Shown: positions 26,498 through 34,131 of the stretch, in pieces
Position numbering within the stretch: position 1 is the stretch's first letter
Layout: each line of letters opens with the position of its first letter
Origin: Roseomonas mucosa ATCC BAA-692
Lineage (GTDB): Bacteria; Pseudomonadota; Alphaproteobacteria; Acetobacterales; Acetobacteraceae
Assembly: GCF_000622225.1 (NCBI RefSeq)
Contig: NZ_JHWD01000024.1
Span: 1 to 57,271, forward strand
DNA length: 57,271 bases
Direction of reading: 5' to 3'
Translations under genes and position numbers: made by a program
Notes under the pieces: model-generated
Told to the model about the DNA's origin: nothing
Database searches by the model: none
The model's input: only the letters and a program-made list of their open reading frames with translations

Positions 26498-27289
26498 ATG
26501 AACGACATCCGGCTCTACATGCTCCAGTCGGGCACGCTGAAGTGCAAGGTCCATAACATCAAGATGAACCAGGGCGACGGCGCGCCCTACGAGATCCCCG
26601 TCCCCTTCTTCCTGATCACCCATCCGCAGGGCCACACCATCATCGACGGCGGCAATGCGGTGGAGGTCGCCACCGACGCACGCGGCCACTGGGGCGGGAT
26701 CTGCGACGTGTACTGGCCGGACATGAAGCCCGAGGAAGGCTGCGTCGCGCAGCTTGAGGGCCTCGGCATCCGGCCGCAGGACGTGCGCTTCGTGCTGCAA
26801 TCCCACCTGCATCTCGACCATACCGGCGCGATCGGCCGCTTCCCGAACGCCACGCATGTGGTGCAGCGGGCGGAATACGAATACGCCTTCACCCCGGACT
26901 GGTTCGCGGCCGGCGGCTATATCCGCAAGGATTTCGACCGCCCCGGCCTGCGCTGGGAGTTCCTGAACGGCACCGACGACGACCATTTCGACCTTTATGG
27001 CGACGGCACGCTCACCACGGTCTTCACCCCGGGCCACGCGCCGGGGCACCAGAGCTTCCTGGTCCGCCCGCCGAGGAGCGGGCCGATGCTGCTGACCGTC
27101 GATGCCGCCTATACCACCGACCATTGGGAGGAGAAGGCGCTGCCCGGCTTCCTGGCCTCCACGGTGGACACGGTGCGCTCCGTGCAGAAGCTGCGCCATC
27201 TGGCGGAACGCACAAAGGCCCAGGTGGTGACCGGCCACGACCCGGATGCCTGGCCCGGCTTCCGCAAGGCGCCGGAATACTACGACTGA
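26498..27289 (+). CDS. N-acyl homoserine lactonase family metallo-beta-lactamase-fold hydrolase
   Basis: A 263-residue dizinc lactonase similar to AttM/BlcC and AiiA. The motif HxHxDH is complete as H103-L-H105-L-D107-H108 (QSHLHLDHTG). Other landmarks are IDGGNA early, TPGHAPGHQSF for the third His, TVDAAY for the bridging Asp, and TGHDPDAW for the last His. These enzymes open homoserine lactones or simpler gamma-lactones. Flanking by two iron-type alcohol dehydrogenases recalls the Agrobacterium blc (gamma-butyrolactone) cluster and favours a catabolic lactone over quorum-quenching as its main substrate, but this is inference. Its stop overlaps the next start (TGATG). Confidence 0.9.
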   Translation: MNDIRLYMLQSGTLKCKVHNIKMNQGDGAPYEIPVPFFLITHPQGHTIIDGGNAVEVATDARGHWGGICDVYWPDMKPEEGCVAQLEGLGIRPQDVRFVLQSHLHLDHTGAIGRFPNATHVVQRAEYEYAFTPDWFAAGGYIRKDFDRPGLRWEFLNGTDDDHFDLYGDGTLTTVFTPGHAPGHQSFLVRPPRSGPMLLTVDAAYTTDHWEEKALPGFLASTVDTVRSVQKLRHLAERTKAQVVTGHDPDAWPGFRKAPEYYD

Positions 27290-28425
27290 TGGGCGGCTTC
27301 ACCTTCCTTTCCGTCCCCCGCATCGTCGTGGAGACGGGCGGCCTCGACAGGCTGGGCACGAAGCGTGTCGCCATCGTCTGCGACCGTGGCATCGTCGAGG
27401 GCGGGTTGGCCGCGCACGCCCGTTCCGCCCTCACCGCCGCCGGCCTCACCGCGCGGGTGCTCGATGGCGTGCAGGCCGATCCGCCCGTGGCCACGGTGCG
27501 CGCCACCCTGGCTGCCGCGCGGGATTTCGCGGCGGATGGGGTGGTGGGGCTGGGCGGCGGCAGCTCGCTCGACACGGCGAAGCTGGTGGCGTTGCTGCTG
27601 CGCTCCGGCCAGGCGGTCGAGGAGCTTTACGGCCAGGACAAGGCGCACGGGCCGCGCCTGCCGCTGATCCAGGTGCCCACCACCGCCGGCACCGGCTCCG
27701 AGGTCACCTGGGCCTCGGTCGTCACCAGCGAGCGCAACGAGAAGCAGGCGATCTACGCGCCGCAGCTCCTGCCCGATATCGCCCTGCTGGATGCGGGGCT
27801 GACGCTCGGCATGCCGCCGCGCGTCACCGCCGCCACGGGGCTCGACGCCATGGTCCATGCCGTCGAGGCCTATACCAGCCGCACGCGCAAGAACCCGGTC
27901 TCCGACGCGCTGGCGGTGAAGGCGCTGGCCCTGCTCGGCGGCAACCTGCGCCGCGTGGTGGCGGATGGCACGGACCTTCCGGCGCGCGAGGCGATGCTGG
28001 AGGGCGCGATGCTGGCCGGCATGGCCTTCGTCAACGCCTCCGTCGCGGCGGTGCATGCGCTGTCCTATCCGCTCGGCGCACGCTTCCATGTGCCGCACGG
28101 CCACAGCAACGCGCTGGTGATGGGGCCGGTCTTCCGCTTCAACCTTCCGGCAGCGGCGGAAGCCTATGCCGAACTCGCCCCCTGCCTCCTGCCGGGCCGC
28201 CGCTTCGCCAGCGCGCGGGAGGCCGCCGAGGCCTTCGTCGCGGCGCTGGAGGAGCTCGCCGGAAGTGTCGGGCTGGAAACGAGGATGAGCCAGCTCGGCG
28301 TCACCGAGGCGGATCTTCCCGGCATGGCGGAGGAAGTGGTCGGCGGGCTGCAACGCCTCCTCGCCAACAACCCGCGCGACATGGTGCGGGAGGATGTCGT
28401 CGCGATGTATCGCGCGGTGCTGTAG
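27289..28425 (+). CDS. Iron-containing alcohol dehydrogenase (second of two)
   Basis: A 378-residue paralogue of the gene at 25286. Nearly the same blocks are found: GGGSSLDTAK, VPTTAGTGSEVT, ATGLDAMVHAVEAYTSRTRKNPVSDALA, and VHALSYPLGARFHVPHGHSNAL with the metal histidines. It begins at ATG 27289, inside the lactonase stop, so translation is coupled. It is shorter at the N-terminus (no FEFRTVPSIQVEW-like lead but GFTFLSVPRIVVETGG instead). The pair probably arose by duplication and then took different substrates (for example alcohol versus hydroxy-acid), but no residue I can read decides this. Confidence 0.9.
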   Translation: MGGFTFLSVPRIVVETGGLDRLGTKRVAIVCDRGIVEGGLAAHARSALTAAGLTARVLDGVQADPPVATVRATLAAARDFAADGVVGLGGGSSLDTAKLVALLLRSGQAVEELYGQDKAHGPRLPLIQVPTTAGTGSEVTWASVVTSERNEKQAIYAPQLLPDIALLDAGLTLGMPPRVTAATGLDAMVHAVEAYTSRTRKNPVSDALAVKALALLGGNLRRVVADGTDLPAREAMLEGAMLAGMAFVNASVAAVHALSYPLGARFHVPHGHSNALVMGPVFRFNLPAAAEAYAELAPCLLPGRRFASAREAAEAFVAALEELAGSVGLETRMSQLGVTEADLPGMAEEVVGGLQRLLANNPRDMVREDVVAMYRAVL

Positions 28426-28445
28426 CGGCGGCGCGCGCAGGCTCC

Positions 28446-28478
28446 GGCCCCGGGCGGAGGCTTCGCCTCCCCCCGGCC
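28446..28478. terminator. Hairpin between convergent dehydrogenase and cyanase genes
   Basis: GGAGGC-TTC-GCCTCC at 28456-28470 inside a longer GGCC.../...GGCC pairing. The following CCGCCAGCCGCGCGG resembles the right end of the dispersed repeat (CGGCCAGCCACGAAGCGC in copy A), so this is probably a relic of one end of that element acting as a terminator. Confidence 0.55.
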
Positions 28479-28500
28479 GCCAGCCGCGCGGGGAAGCGCC

Positions 28501-28950
28501 TCAGTACTGTTTGTAGGGCAGGAACTTCCCGCTCATCGTGATGTTCACGCGGTCGCCCGCATTGTTGGGCTCGCGCTGCAGATCCATGCGGAAGTCGATG
28601 GCGCTCATGATCCCGTCGCCGAACTCCTCGTGGATCAGCGCCTTGAAGGTCGTGCCATAGACCGAGATCAGCTCGTAGAAGCGGTAGATCAGCGGGTCGG
28701 TCGGCACCTGCGTCGGCAGCGAGCCGCGATAGGGCGGCTGCTGCAGCAGCTTGATCTCGTAGCTGTCGAGGCCGAGTTCCGTCCCGATCGCCTCCGCCGC
28801 CGGCCCGGGCAGGGGCATCTGCCCCAGCAGGGCGGCGGTCACGTATTCCTTGCTCAGCTCCCCGGCCAGGGCGGCGAGGCCCGCCCAGGTGAGGTCCCGC
28901 TCGATCTTGATGCGGACAATCTTCTCGGTGAGTTCGGCGCGTGCCGTCAT
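28501..28950 (-). CDS. cynS: Cyanate hydratase (cyanase)
   Basis: Converts cyanate and bicarbonate to ammonia and carbon dioxide. The 149-residue length is typical. The catalytic triad is visible: R90 and E93 in IYRFYELI and S116 in GIMSAIDF. The N-terminal helix-turn-helix-like domain (LTEKIVRIKIERDLTWAGLAALAG) is present. No cyanate transporter or carbonic anhydrase gene accompanies it. The gene is divergent from the siderophore-interacting protein, with a perfect Fur-box palindrome about 50 bp upstream of its start. Confidence 0.95.
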   Translation of the reverse strand: MTARAELTEKIVRIKIERDLTWAGLAALAGELSKEYVTAALLGQMPLPGPAAEAIGTELGLDSYEIKLLQQPPYRGSLPTQVPTDPLIYRFYELISVYGTTFKALIHEEFGDGIMSAIDFRMDLQREPNNAGDRVNITMSGKFLPYKQY

Positions 28951-28998
28951 GGGCTCTGCTGCTCCGGAAGGCGGTTGCGGAAGGCCGTTTCAGGCTGT

Positions 28999-29017
28999 AT
29001 TGATAATCATTATCAAT
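28999..29017. promoter_or_regulatory. Fur box between cynS and the siderophore-interacting protein gene
   Basis: ATTGATAAT-C-ATTATCAAT is a perfect 19-bp palindrome matching the Fur consensus (GATAAT...ATTATC core). It sits 49 bp from the cynS start and 73 bp from the SIP start in an otherwise GC-rich region, so iron-dependent repression of the SIP gene, and perhaps cynS, is expected. Confidence 0.85.
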
Positions 29018-29020
29018 TAT

Positions 29021-29072
29021 ACACCAGCCTCCCAGGCTGGGGTGTCACGACAAGTCCTGCCTGGACAAGTCC
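29021..29072 (+). promoter_or_regulatory. SIP gene leader: hairpin and 9-bp direct repeat
   Basis: Downstream of the Fur box, ACACCAGCCT pairs with AGGCTGGGGTGT (two extra G) at 29021-29045. Two copies of GACAAGTCC follow at 29049-29057 and 29064-29072. Either could affect mRNA stability or bind a regulator; nothing further can be supported. Confidence 0.35.
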
Positions 29073-29090
29073 CATCTCAGGGCCCCGAGA

Positions 29091-30182
29091 ATGAACGCGA
29101 TCACGACCCTGCGTGCCCGCACCCGGATCGAGCTTCCGGACCCGCCGCGTCAGCTCGACCGGCTCTGCGAAGGGCTGGGCGACTACGGCGCCACCGTGCG
29201 GCGGGAGGAGGGCCTCGCCTGGATCTCGCACCGGCTGGGCCGCGCCATGCTGACGACCGAAGGACGGGCACTGCGCCTCGATGTTTCCTCGGAGGACGCC
29301 GCCTCCCTCTCCATGCTGCGCGGCCTCCTGGCCTGGTATGTGGAGAATCTCGAAGAGGGGCTGAAGCCGGACTTCGCCTGGGCCGGCGATGGCTGCGACA
29401 CGGCGCAGCTCCCCTATTTCCGCGCCATGCGCGTGGTCTCCAACGCCGCCGTCACGCCGCATATGCGCCGCATCCGCCTGGCGGGGCCGGACCTCGGGCG
29501 CTTCGCGGTCGGCGGCATGCACCTGCGCCTGCTGATCCCGCCGCCGGGCGTGCTGGACCCCGAATGGCCCGTCGCCGGACCCAACGGCGCCCCCGTCTGG
29601 CCGCAGGGGCCGCGCGCGGCCATCCCGCGCGTCTACACCATCCGCCGCATCGGCCCCGCCGCTGCCTGGATGGAGGTGGACATGGTCGTGCATGGCGAGG
29701 ATGAGGGCGACGACGAGGCCGGTTCGGGTCCCGGCTCGCGCTGGGCGCTGGGGGCGGCGCCGGGCGATCCGGTCGGCATCCTGGGCCCGGGCGGGGGCGA
29801 GGGGCCGGTCGCGGACTGGGTGGTCCTGGCCGGCGACGAGACCGCCCTGCCCGCCATCGGCCGCATCCTGGAGGAACTGCCCTCCGATGCGCGCGGCGTG
29901 GCGATCGTCGAGGTCGCGGATGCGCGGGAGGAACAGGACCTGCCCCACCCGCCCGGCGTCGCGCTGCGCTGGCTGCACCGCAACGGACTTCCCGCCGGCA
30001 CGCCCAACCTCCTGCCCGCCGCCCTGCGCGCCCTGCACTGGCCGGAAAGCGGCACCGCCGCCGCCTGGGCCGCTGCCGAGTTCCAGGTCGCCCAGTCCAT
30101 GCGCTGCCACCTGCGCGACGAGCGCGGGCTGGACAAGGACCGCTGCTACTGCGCCGCCTATTGGCGGCAGGAGCGCGGCTGA
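29091..30182 (+). CDS. Siderophore-interacting protein (ViuB/SIP family) with N-terminal DUF2218
   Basis: FAD-dependent ferric-siderophore reductase that frees iron in the cytoplasm. Residues about 10-95 form a DUF2218 domain (PDPPRQLDRLCEGLGDYGATV, ...LRGLLAWYVENLEEGL), a domain often fused to or paired with SIPs. The FAD-binding domain has RVYTIRR near residue 180 and a conserved VVHGE-containing strand (MEVDMVVHGEDEG). The NAD(P)-like C-terminal domain has WVVLAGDETALPAIGRILEELP. The C-terminus CYCAAYWRQ is the family's usual 'YWR' end. 363 residues. The Fur box just upstream supports control by iron. Confidence 0.9.
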   Translation: MNAITTLRARTRIELPDPPRQLDRLCEGLGDYGATVRREEGLAWISHRLGRAMLTTEGRALRLDVSSEDAASLSMLRGLLAWYVENLEEGLKPDFAWAGDGCDTAQLPYFRAMRVVSNAAVTPHMRRIRLAGPDLGRFAVGGMHLRLLIPPPGVLDPEWPVAGPNGAPVWPQGPRAAIPRVYTIRRIGPAAAWMEVDMVVHGEDEGDDEAGSGPGSRWALGAAPGDPVGILGPGGGEGPVADWVVLAGDETALPAIGRILEELPSDARGVAIVEVADAREEQDLPHPPGVALRWLHRNGLPAGTPNLLPAALRALHWPESGTAAAWAAAEFQVAQSMRCHLRDERGLDKDRCYCAAYWRQERG

Positions 30183-30216
30183 TGCGGATGGCGGCCGTCG
30201 CCCGGGCTTTGGCGGC

Positions 30217-30414
30217 GCGCTTCGTGGCCGGCCCCGGGGAAGGGGATCAGGACACGCTGCCCACCCTGGTGGCACCGGCAGTCCGCCGGAAAGCCATGCT
30301 CTCCGGCGCGATCCGGCCGCAGCGGGGGCCAACCCACCGGGTCCAGGGGGCGCAGCGTCCCGGCGGATAAGCGGGGATCGGGGGAAAGGCGGAGCCTTCC
30401 TCCGGGCCAGGGGC
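30217..30414 (-). repeat. Structured dispersed repeat, copy E (internally deleted)
   Basis: Keeps both ends in the orientation of copies B and C: GCGCTTCGTGGCC at left and GGAAAGGCGGAGCCTT at right. It lacks about 150 bp that in copy B hold the GGGGACCG hairpin and the CTCGCGAAAAG block. The central hairpin is GCCGGAAAGC/GCTCTCCGGC, where the one change is a G-U pair on the element's own strand. It lies between the convergent SIP gene and purD. Confidence 0.8.
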
Positions 30415-30425
30415 GCTGCCCCCGA

Positions 30426-31703
30426 TCACCCCGCCCCGAGCGCCCGCCAGCCGATGTCGCGGCGGCAGAAGCCTTCTGGCCAGTCCAGCGCATCCACGGC
30501 GGCATAGGCGGCGTCGCGGGCCGCGCGCAGCGTCGGCGCGGTGGCGGTGACGCCCAGCACGCGCCCGCCGGTGGCGAGGATCTCGCCGCCCGGCCCGGCG
30601 GAGGTGCCCGCGTGATAGACCACCACGCCCGGCACGGCGCCGGCCTCGTCCAGCCCGCGGATCGCCGTGTTCTTCGCATAGGCGCCGGGATAGCCGCGCG
30701 CCGCCACGACCACGACCATGGCCGGGTCGGGCGACCAGCGCAGGCCGAAATCCTTCAGCTCTCCGTCGCAGGCGGCGATCAGCGCCGCCAGCAGGTCGGA
30801 GCGCAGCCGCGTCATCAGCACCTGGCATTCCGGGTCGCCGAAGCGGACATTGTACTCGATCAGCTTCGGCCCCTGCGCCGTCAGCATCAGCCCCGCGAAG
30901 AGCACGCCGCGGAAGGGCGCGCCGCGCCGCGCCATCTCCGCCAGGGTCGGCCGGACGATCCGCTCCATCGCCTCGGCCTGGAGCGCCTCGGTGAAGGCCG
31001 GGGCGGGAGAATAGGCGCCCATGCCGCCGGTGTTCGGGCCGGTGTCGCCATCGCCGACGCGCTTGTGATCCTGCGCCCCGACCAGGGGCAGGGCATGGCT
31101 GCCGTCGCAGAGGGCGAAGAAGGAGACCTCCTCGCCGGCCAGGCATTCCTCGACCAGGATCGAGGCGCCCGCCGCGCCGTGGATGCCGCCATCCAGCATG
31201 TCGGTGACGGCGGCCTCGGCCTCCTCCAGCGTGGCGGCCACCACCACGCCCTTGCCGGCGGCGAGGCCGTCGGCCTTGATCACGATCGGCGCGCCCTTCG
31301 CCCGGACATAGGCCATGGCCTCGGCGCTGTCGGTGAAGCAGGCCCATTCGGCCCCCGGCACGCCGGCAGCTTCGGCGACCTCGCGGGTGAAGCTCTTGGA
31401 GCCCTCCAGCCGCGCCGCGGCGGCGGAGGGGCCGAAGCAGCGGATGCCCGCCTCGGCGCAGGCATCGGCCAGGCCCAGGGTCAGCGGCGCCTCGGGGCCG
31501 ACCACCACGAGGTCCACCTCCTTCTCCTTCGCCAGGGCGAGCTGCCCGGCGACGTCCTCGGCCGCCACGGGCAGGCATTCGGCGATCCGCGCGATCCCGG
31601 CGTTGCCGGGGGCCACCCAGAGCCCGGTCAGCAGGGAGGAATCCAGCAGCTTCCGGGCCAGGGCGTGCTCCCGCCCCCCGCCGCCCACCAGCAGCACCTT
31701 CAT
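30426..31703 (-). CDS. purD: Phosphoribosylamine-glycine ligase (GAR synthetase)
   Basis: Second step of de novo purine synthesis: ATP-dependent joining of glycine to phosphoribosylamine. The N-terminus MKVLLVGGGGREHALA is the exact family signature. The ATP-grasp domain (IVIKADGLAAGKGVVVAATLEEA) and GPNTGGMGAYSPAPA follow, as does EYNVRFGDPECQVLM. 425 residues, normal length. The start is the ATG at 31703. It is divergent from xseA with an 83-bp gap. Confidence 0.96.
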   Translation of the reverse strand: MKVLLVGGGGREHALARKLLDSSLLTGLWVAPGNAGIARIAECLPVAAEDVAGQLALAKEKEVDLVVVGPEAPLTLGLADACAEAGIRCFGPSAAAARLEGSKSFTREVAEAAGVPGAEWACFTDSAEAMAYVRAKGAPIVIKADGLAAGKGVVVAATLEEAEAAVTDMLDGGIHGAAGASILVEECLAGEEVSFFALCDGSHALPLVGAQDHKRVGDGDTGPNTGGMGAYSPAPAFTEALQAEAMERIVRPTLAEMARRGAPFRGVLFAGLMLTAQGPKLIEYNVRFGDPECQVLMTRLRSDLLAALIAACDGELKDFGLRWSPDPAMVVVVAARGYPGAYAKNTAIRGLDEAGAVPGVVVYHAGTSAGPGGEILATGGRVLGVTATAPTLRAARDAAYAAVDALDWPEGFCRRDIGWRALGAG

Positions 31704-31786
31704 CGCGCGATCTCCACCAGTCGCCCGGCGCCTCGGGAAAGGCCCGGTTTTGTCGGTCGCCCCGGCGCGTAGCATAATGGACGGCG

Positions 31787-33271
31787 ATGAGCGAAACCGC
31801 CGCCTCCGCCGCCAAGGGCTCCCCTGGAGCCTCCAACATCCCCGAATACACCGTGGCCGAGATATCGGGCGCGGTGAAGCGCACGCTGGAGAGCAGTTTC
31901 GGCCGCGTCCGCATCCGGGGCGAGGTCACGGAATGCCGCCCCTATGGCGCCAACCGCTTCTACTTCTCGCTGAAGGACGAGGGCGGGCAGATCCGCGCGG
32001 TGATCTGGGCCTGGAGCGCCGGGCGCACTGGCCTGCGGCCGGAGAACGGCACCGAGGTGATCGCGACCGGCAAGATCACCGCCTATGGCGACCGCTCGAC
32101 CTACCAGATCGTGGTGGACCGGCTGGACTATGCCGGAGAGGGCGCGCTGCTCGCCCGTGTCGAGCGGCTGCGAAAGGCGCTGGAGGCGGAGGGCCTCTTC
32201 GGCGAGGAGCGCAAGCGCCCCCTCCCCGGCCTCCCGCGCGTGATCGGCGTGGTGACCAGCGCCCAGGGCGCGGTGATCCAGGACATCCGCACCACCCTGC
32301 TGCGGCGCTTTCCCTCCCGCATCCTGCTCTGGCCGGTGGCGGTGCAGGGCACCGGCGCGGCGGAGCAGGTCGCGGCGGCCATCGCCGGCTTCAACGCCCT
32401 GCCGGAAGGCTTCCCCCGTCCGGACGTGCTGATCGTGGCGCGCGGCGGCGGCTCGCTGGAGGACCTGATGGCCTTCAACGAGGAGATCGTGGTCCGCGCC
32501 GCCGCCGCCAGCCAGATCCCGCTGATCTCGGCGGTGGGGCACGAGACGGACACGACGCTGATCGACTTCGCCTCCGACCGCCGCGCCCCCACCCCCACCG
32601 CCGCCGCCGAGCTCGCCGTGCCCTCCCGCACCGAGCTTCTGGCCCAGGTGCAGCAGCGCGCCCTGCGCCTCACCCGCGCCGGGCAGTCTCACCTGGACCA
32701 GGTGCGCTACCGCCTCGCCCGGGCGACGGCGGCCCTGCCGGACCTGCCGGGGATGCTGCTGAACGCCCGGCAGCGCCTCGACGACCGGGGGGAGCGCCTC
32801 GCCCTGGCGCCGCGCGTGCTGCTGCGCGACCGCCGGGCACGGCTGAACGACGCCGCCGCCCGCCTGCTGCACCCGCGCGAGATGCTGGCGGCCCGGCGGG
32901 CGCGGCTGCAGCTCCTCGAATCCCGCTCCGGCGCTGCCGTGTCGCGGGTCCTGGACCGCGCGGCGCGGCAGTTCGCCCGCCTACCCGACCCGACGCCGCG
33001 CCTGCGCTTCCGGCTGCGCGAGGGGCGGCTGGCGCTGGACGGGCTTTCCGCCCGGCTGGAAGGCGCCTCCTACCAGGGGCTGCTGGAGCGCGGCTTCGCC
33101 CTGGTGCGCGACGGCGAGGGCAGGCCCGTCACCCGTGCCGCGCAGGTCGATCCCGGGGCAAGGTTGCAGATCGAATTCGCCGATGGCGTCATCGAGGCCG
33201 CCGACACCCGGGGTGCCCCCCCGAAGCGCCCGCGCACACCCAAGGCCAAGGAACAGGGTTCCCTGCTGTGA
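31787..33271 (+). CDS. xseA: Exodeoxyribonuclease VII large subunit
   Basis: Catalytic subunit of ExoVII, which degrades single-stranded DNA in both directions. The N-terminal OB-fold is at about 20-115 (YTVAEISGAVKRTLE, VRIRGEVTECRPYGANRFYFSLKDE). The catalytic core has IGVVTSAQGAVIQDI, LIVARGGGSLEDLMAFNEE and SAVGHETDTTLIDFASDRRAPTPTAAAE. A long basic helical region and a C-terminal barrel-closing segment (GLLERGFALVRD) follow. 494 residues. xseB is not adjacent. The last codons overlap the downstream peptidase start. Confidence 0.95.
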   Translation: MSETAASAAKGSPGASNIPEYTVAEISGAVKRTLESSFGRVRIRGEVTECRPYGANRFYFSLKDEGGQIRAVIWAWSAGRTGLRPENGTEVIATGKITAYGDRSTYQIVVDRLDYAGEGALLARVERLRKALEAEGLFGEERKRPLPGLPRVIGVVTSAQGAVIQDIRTTLLRRFPSRILLWPVAVQGTGAAEQVAAAIAGFNALPEGFPRPDVLIVARGGGSLEDLMAFNEEIVVRAAAASQIPLISAVGHETDTTLIDFASDRRAPTPTAAAELAVPSRTELLAQVQQRALRLTRAGQSHLDQVRYRLARATAALPDLPGMLLNARQRLDDRGERLALAPRVLLRDRRARLNDAAARLLHPREMLAARRARLQLLESRSGAAVSRVLDRAARQFARLPDPTPRLRFRLREGRLALDGLSARLEGASYQGLLERGFALVRDGEGRPVTRAAQVDPGARLQIEFADGVIEAADTRGAPPKRPRTPKAKEQGSLL

Positions 33272-34110
33272 TCGCACGCCGCCTCCTGCTGCCCCTGCCA
33301 GCCCTGCTGCTCGCCCGCTGCGCCGGTTCCGCCGAGTCGCGGCCCGGCACCGCCGCCTCCGCGCCCGCGCTGGAGATGAACCCGGCCGGCCTGACCCAGG
33401 GCGGCTTCGTCGCCGGCCGCACTGCGCCCGGCACGCGCCTCGCCCTGGATGGCAAGCCGGTGCCGGTCTCGGCGGATGGCCACTTCGCCCTGGGCTTCAG
33501 CCGCGATGCCGGGCCGGAGGCGGCGCTGGGCATCACCCCGCCCGGCGGCCGCACCGAGATCCGCCGCCTCGCCATCGCCCCCCGCCACTGGGACATCCAG
33601 CGCCTGAACGGCCTGCCGTCCCGGCAGGTGACGCCGAACGCGCAGGACCTCGCCCGCATCCGCGCCGAGCAGGTGCGGATCAACGCCGCCCGCGCGGTGG
33701 AAACCCCGGTGGCGCTTTATGCCGAGGGTTTCGACTGGCCCGCACGGGGCCGCATCAGCGGCGTCTATGGCAGCCAGCGCATCCTGAACGGGGAGCCGCG
33801 GGCGCCGCATCTCGGCCTGGACATCGCCGTGCCGACCGGCACGCCGACCGCCCCGATGGCGCCGGGGCGGGTGACCCTGGCGGCAGACCTCTACTTCACC
33901 GGCAATACCTTGATCGTCGAGCACGGGCAGGGCGTGGCCAGCCTCTACGCCCACCTGTCGCGCATCGAGGTGCGGGAGGGCCAGCGGGTGGGGCGCGGCG
34001 AGACCATGGCGCTTTCCGGTGCCACGGGCCGCGTCACCGGGCCGCACCTGCACCTGGGCCTCTTCTGCCGGGGCGTCTCGATCGACCCGGGGCCCGTGCT
34101 GGGGCTGTAG
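33268..34110 (+). CDS. M23-family (LytM-domain) peptidase
   Basis: An envelope protein of 280 residues with a C-terminal peptidase M23 domain (about 155-280). The zinc ligands are H181 and D185 in HLGLD, and the HxH motif is H260/H262 in GPHLHLG, so it is probably an active glycyl-type endopeptidase or murein remodelling enzyme. The N-terminus is a hydrophobic export segment (RRLLLPLPALLLARCAGS). It resembles a lipoprotein signal, but LARC is not a good lipobox because of Arg just before the Cys. The GTG start at 33268 overlaps the xseA stop as GTGA; this pairing of xseA with an M23 gene is common in Acetobacteraceae-type genomes. Confidence 0.87.
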   Translation: MIARRLLLPLPALLLARCAGSAESRPGTAASAPALEMNPAGLTQGGFVAGRTAPGTRLALDGKPVPVSADGHFALGFSRDAGPEAALGITPPGGRTEIRRLAIAPRHWDIQRLNGLPSRQVTPNAQDLARIRAEQVRINAARAVETPVALYAEGFDWPARGRISGVYGSQRILNGEPRAPHLGLDIAVPTGTPTAPMAPGRVTLAADLYFTGNTLIVEHGQGVASLYAHLSRIEVREGQRVGRGETMALSGATGRVTGPHLHLGLFCRGVSIDPGPVLGL

Positions 34111-34131
34111 CGGGGCCGGCCGGAGGGGGCG

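Noticed and set aside
26498-27289. A dedicated quorum-quenching locus
   Set aside because: The lactonase fold fits, but the operon with two alcohol dehydrogenases and the absence of luxI/luxR genes favour catabolism of a lactone; quorum quenching cannot be claimed from sequence.
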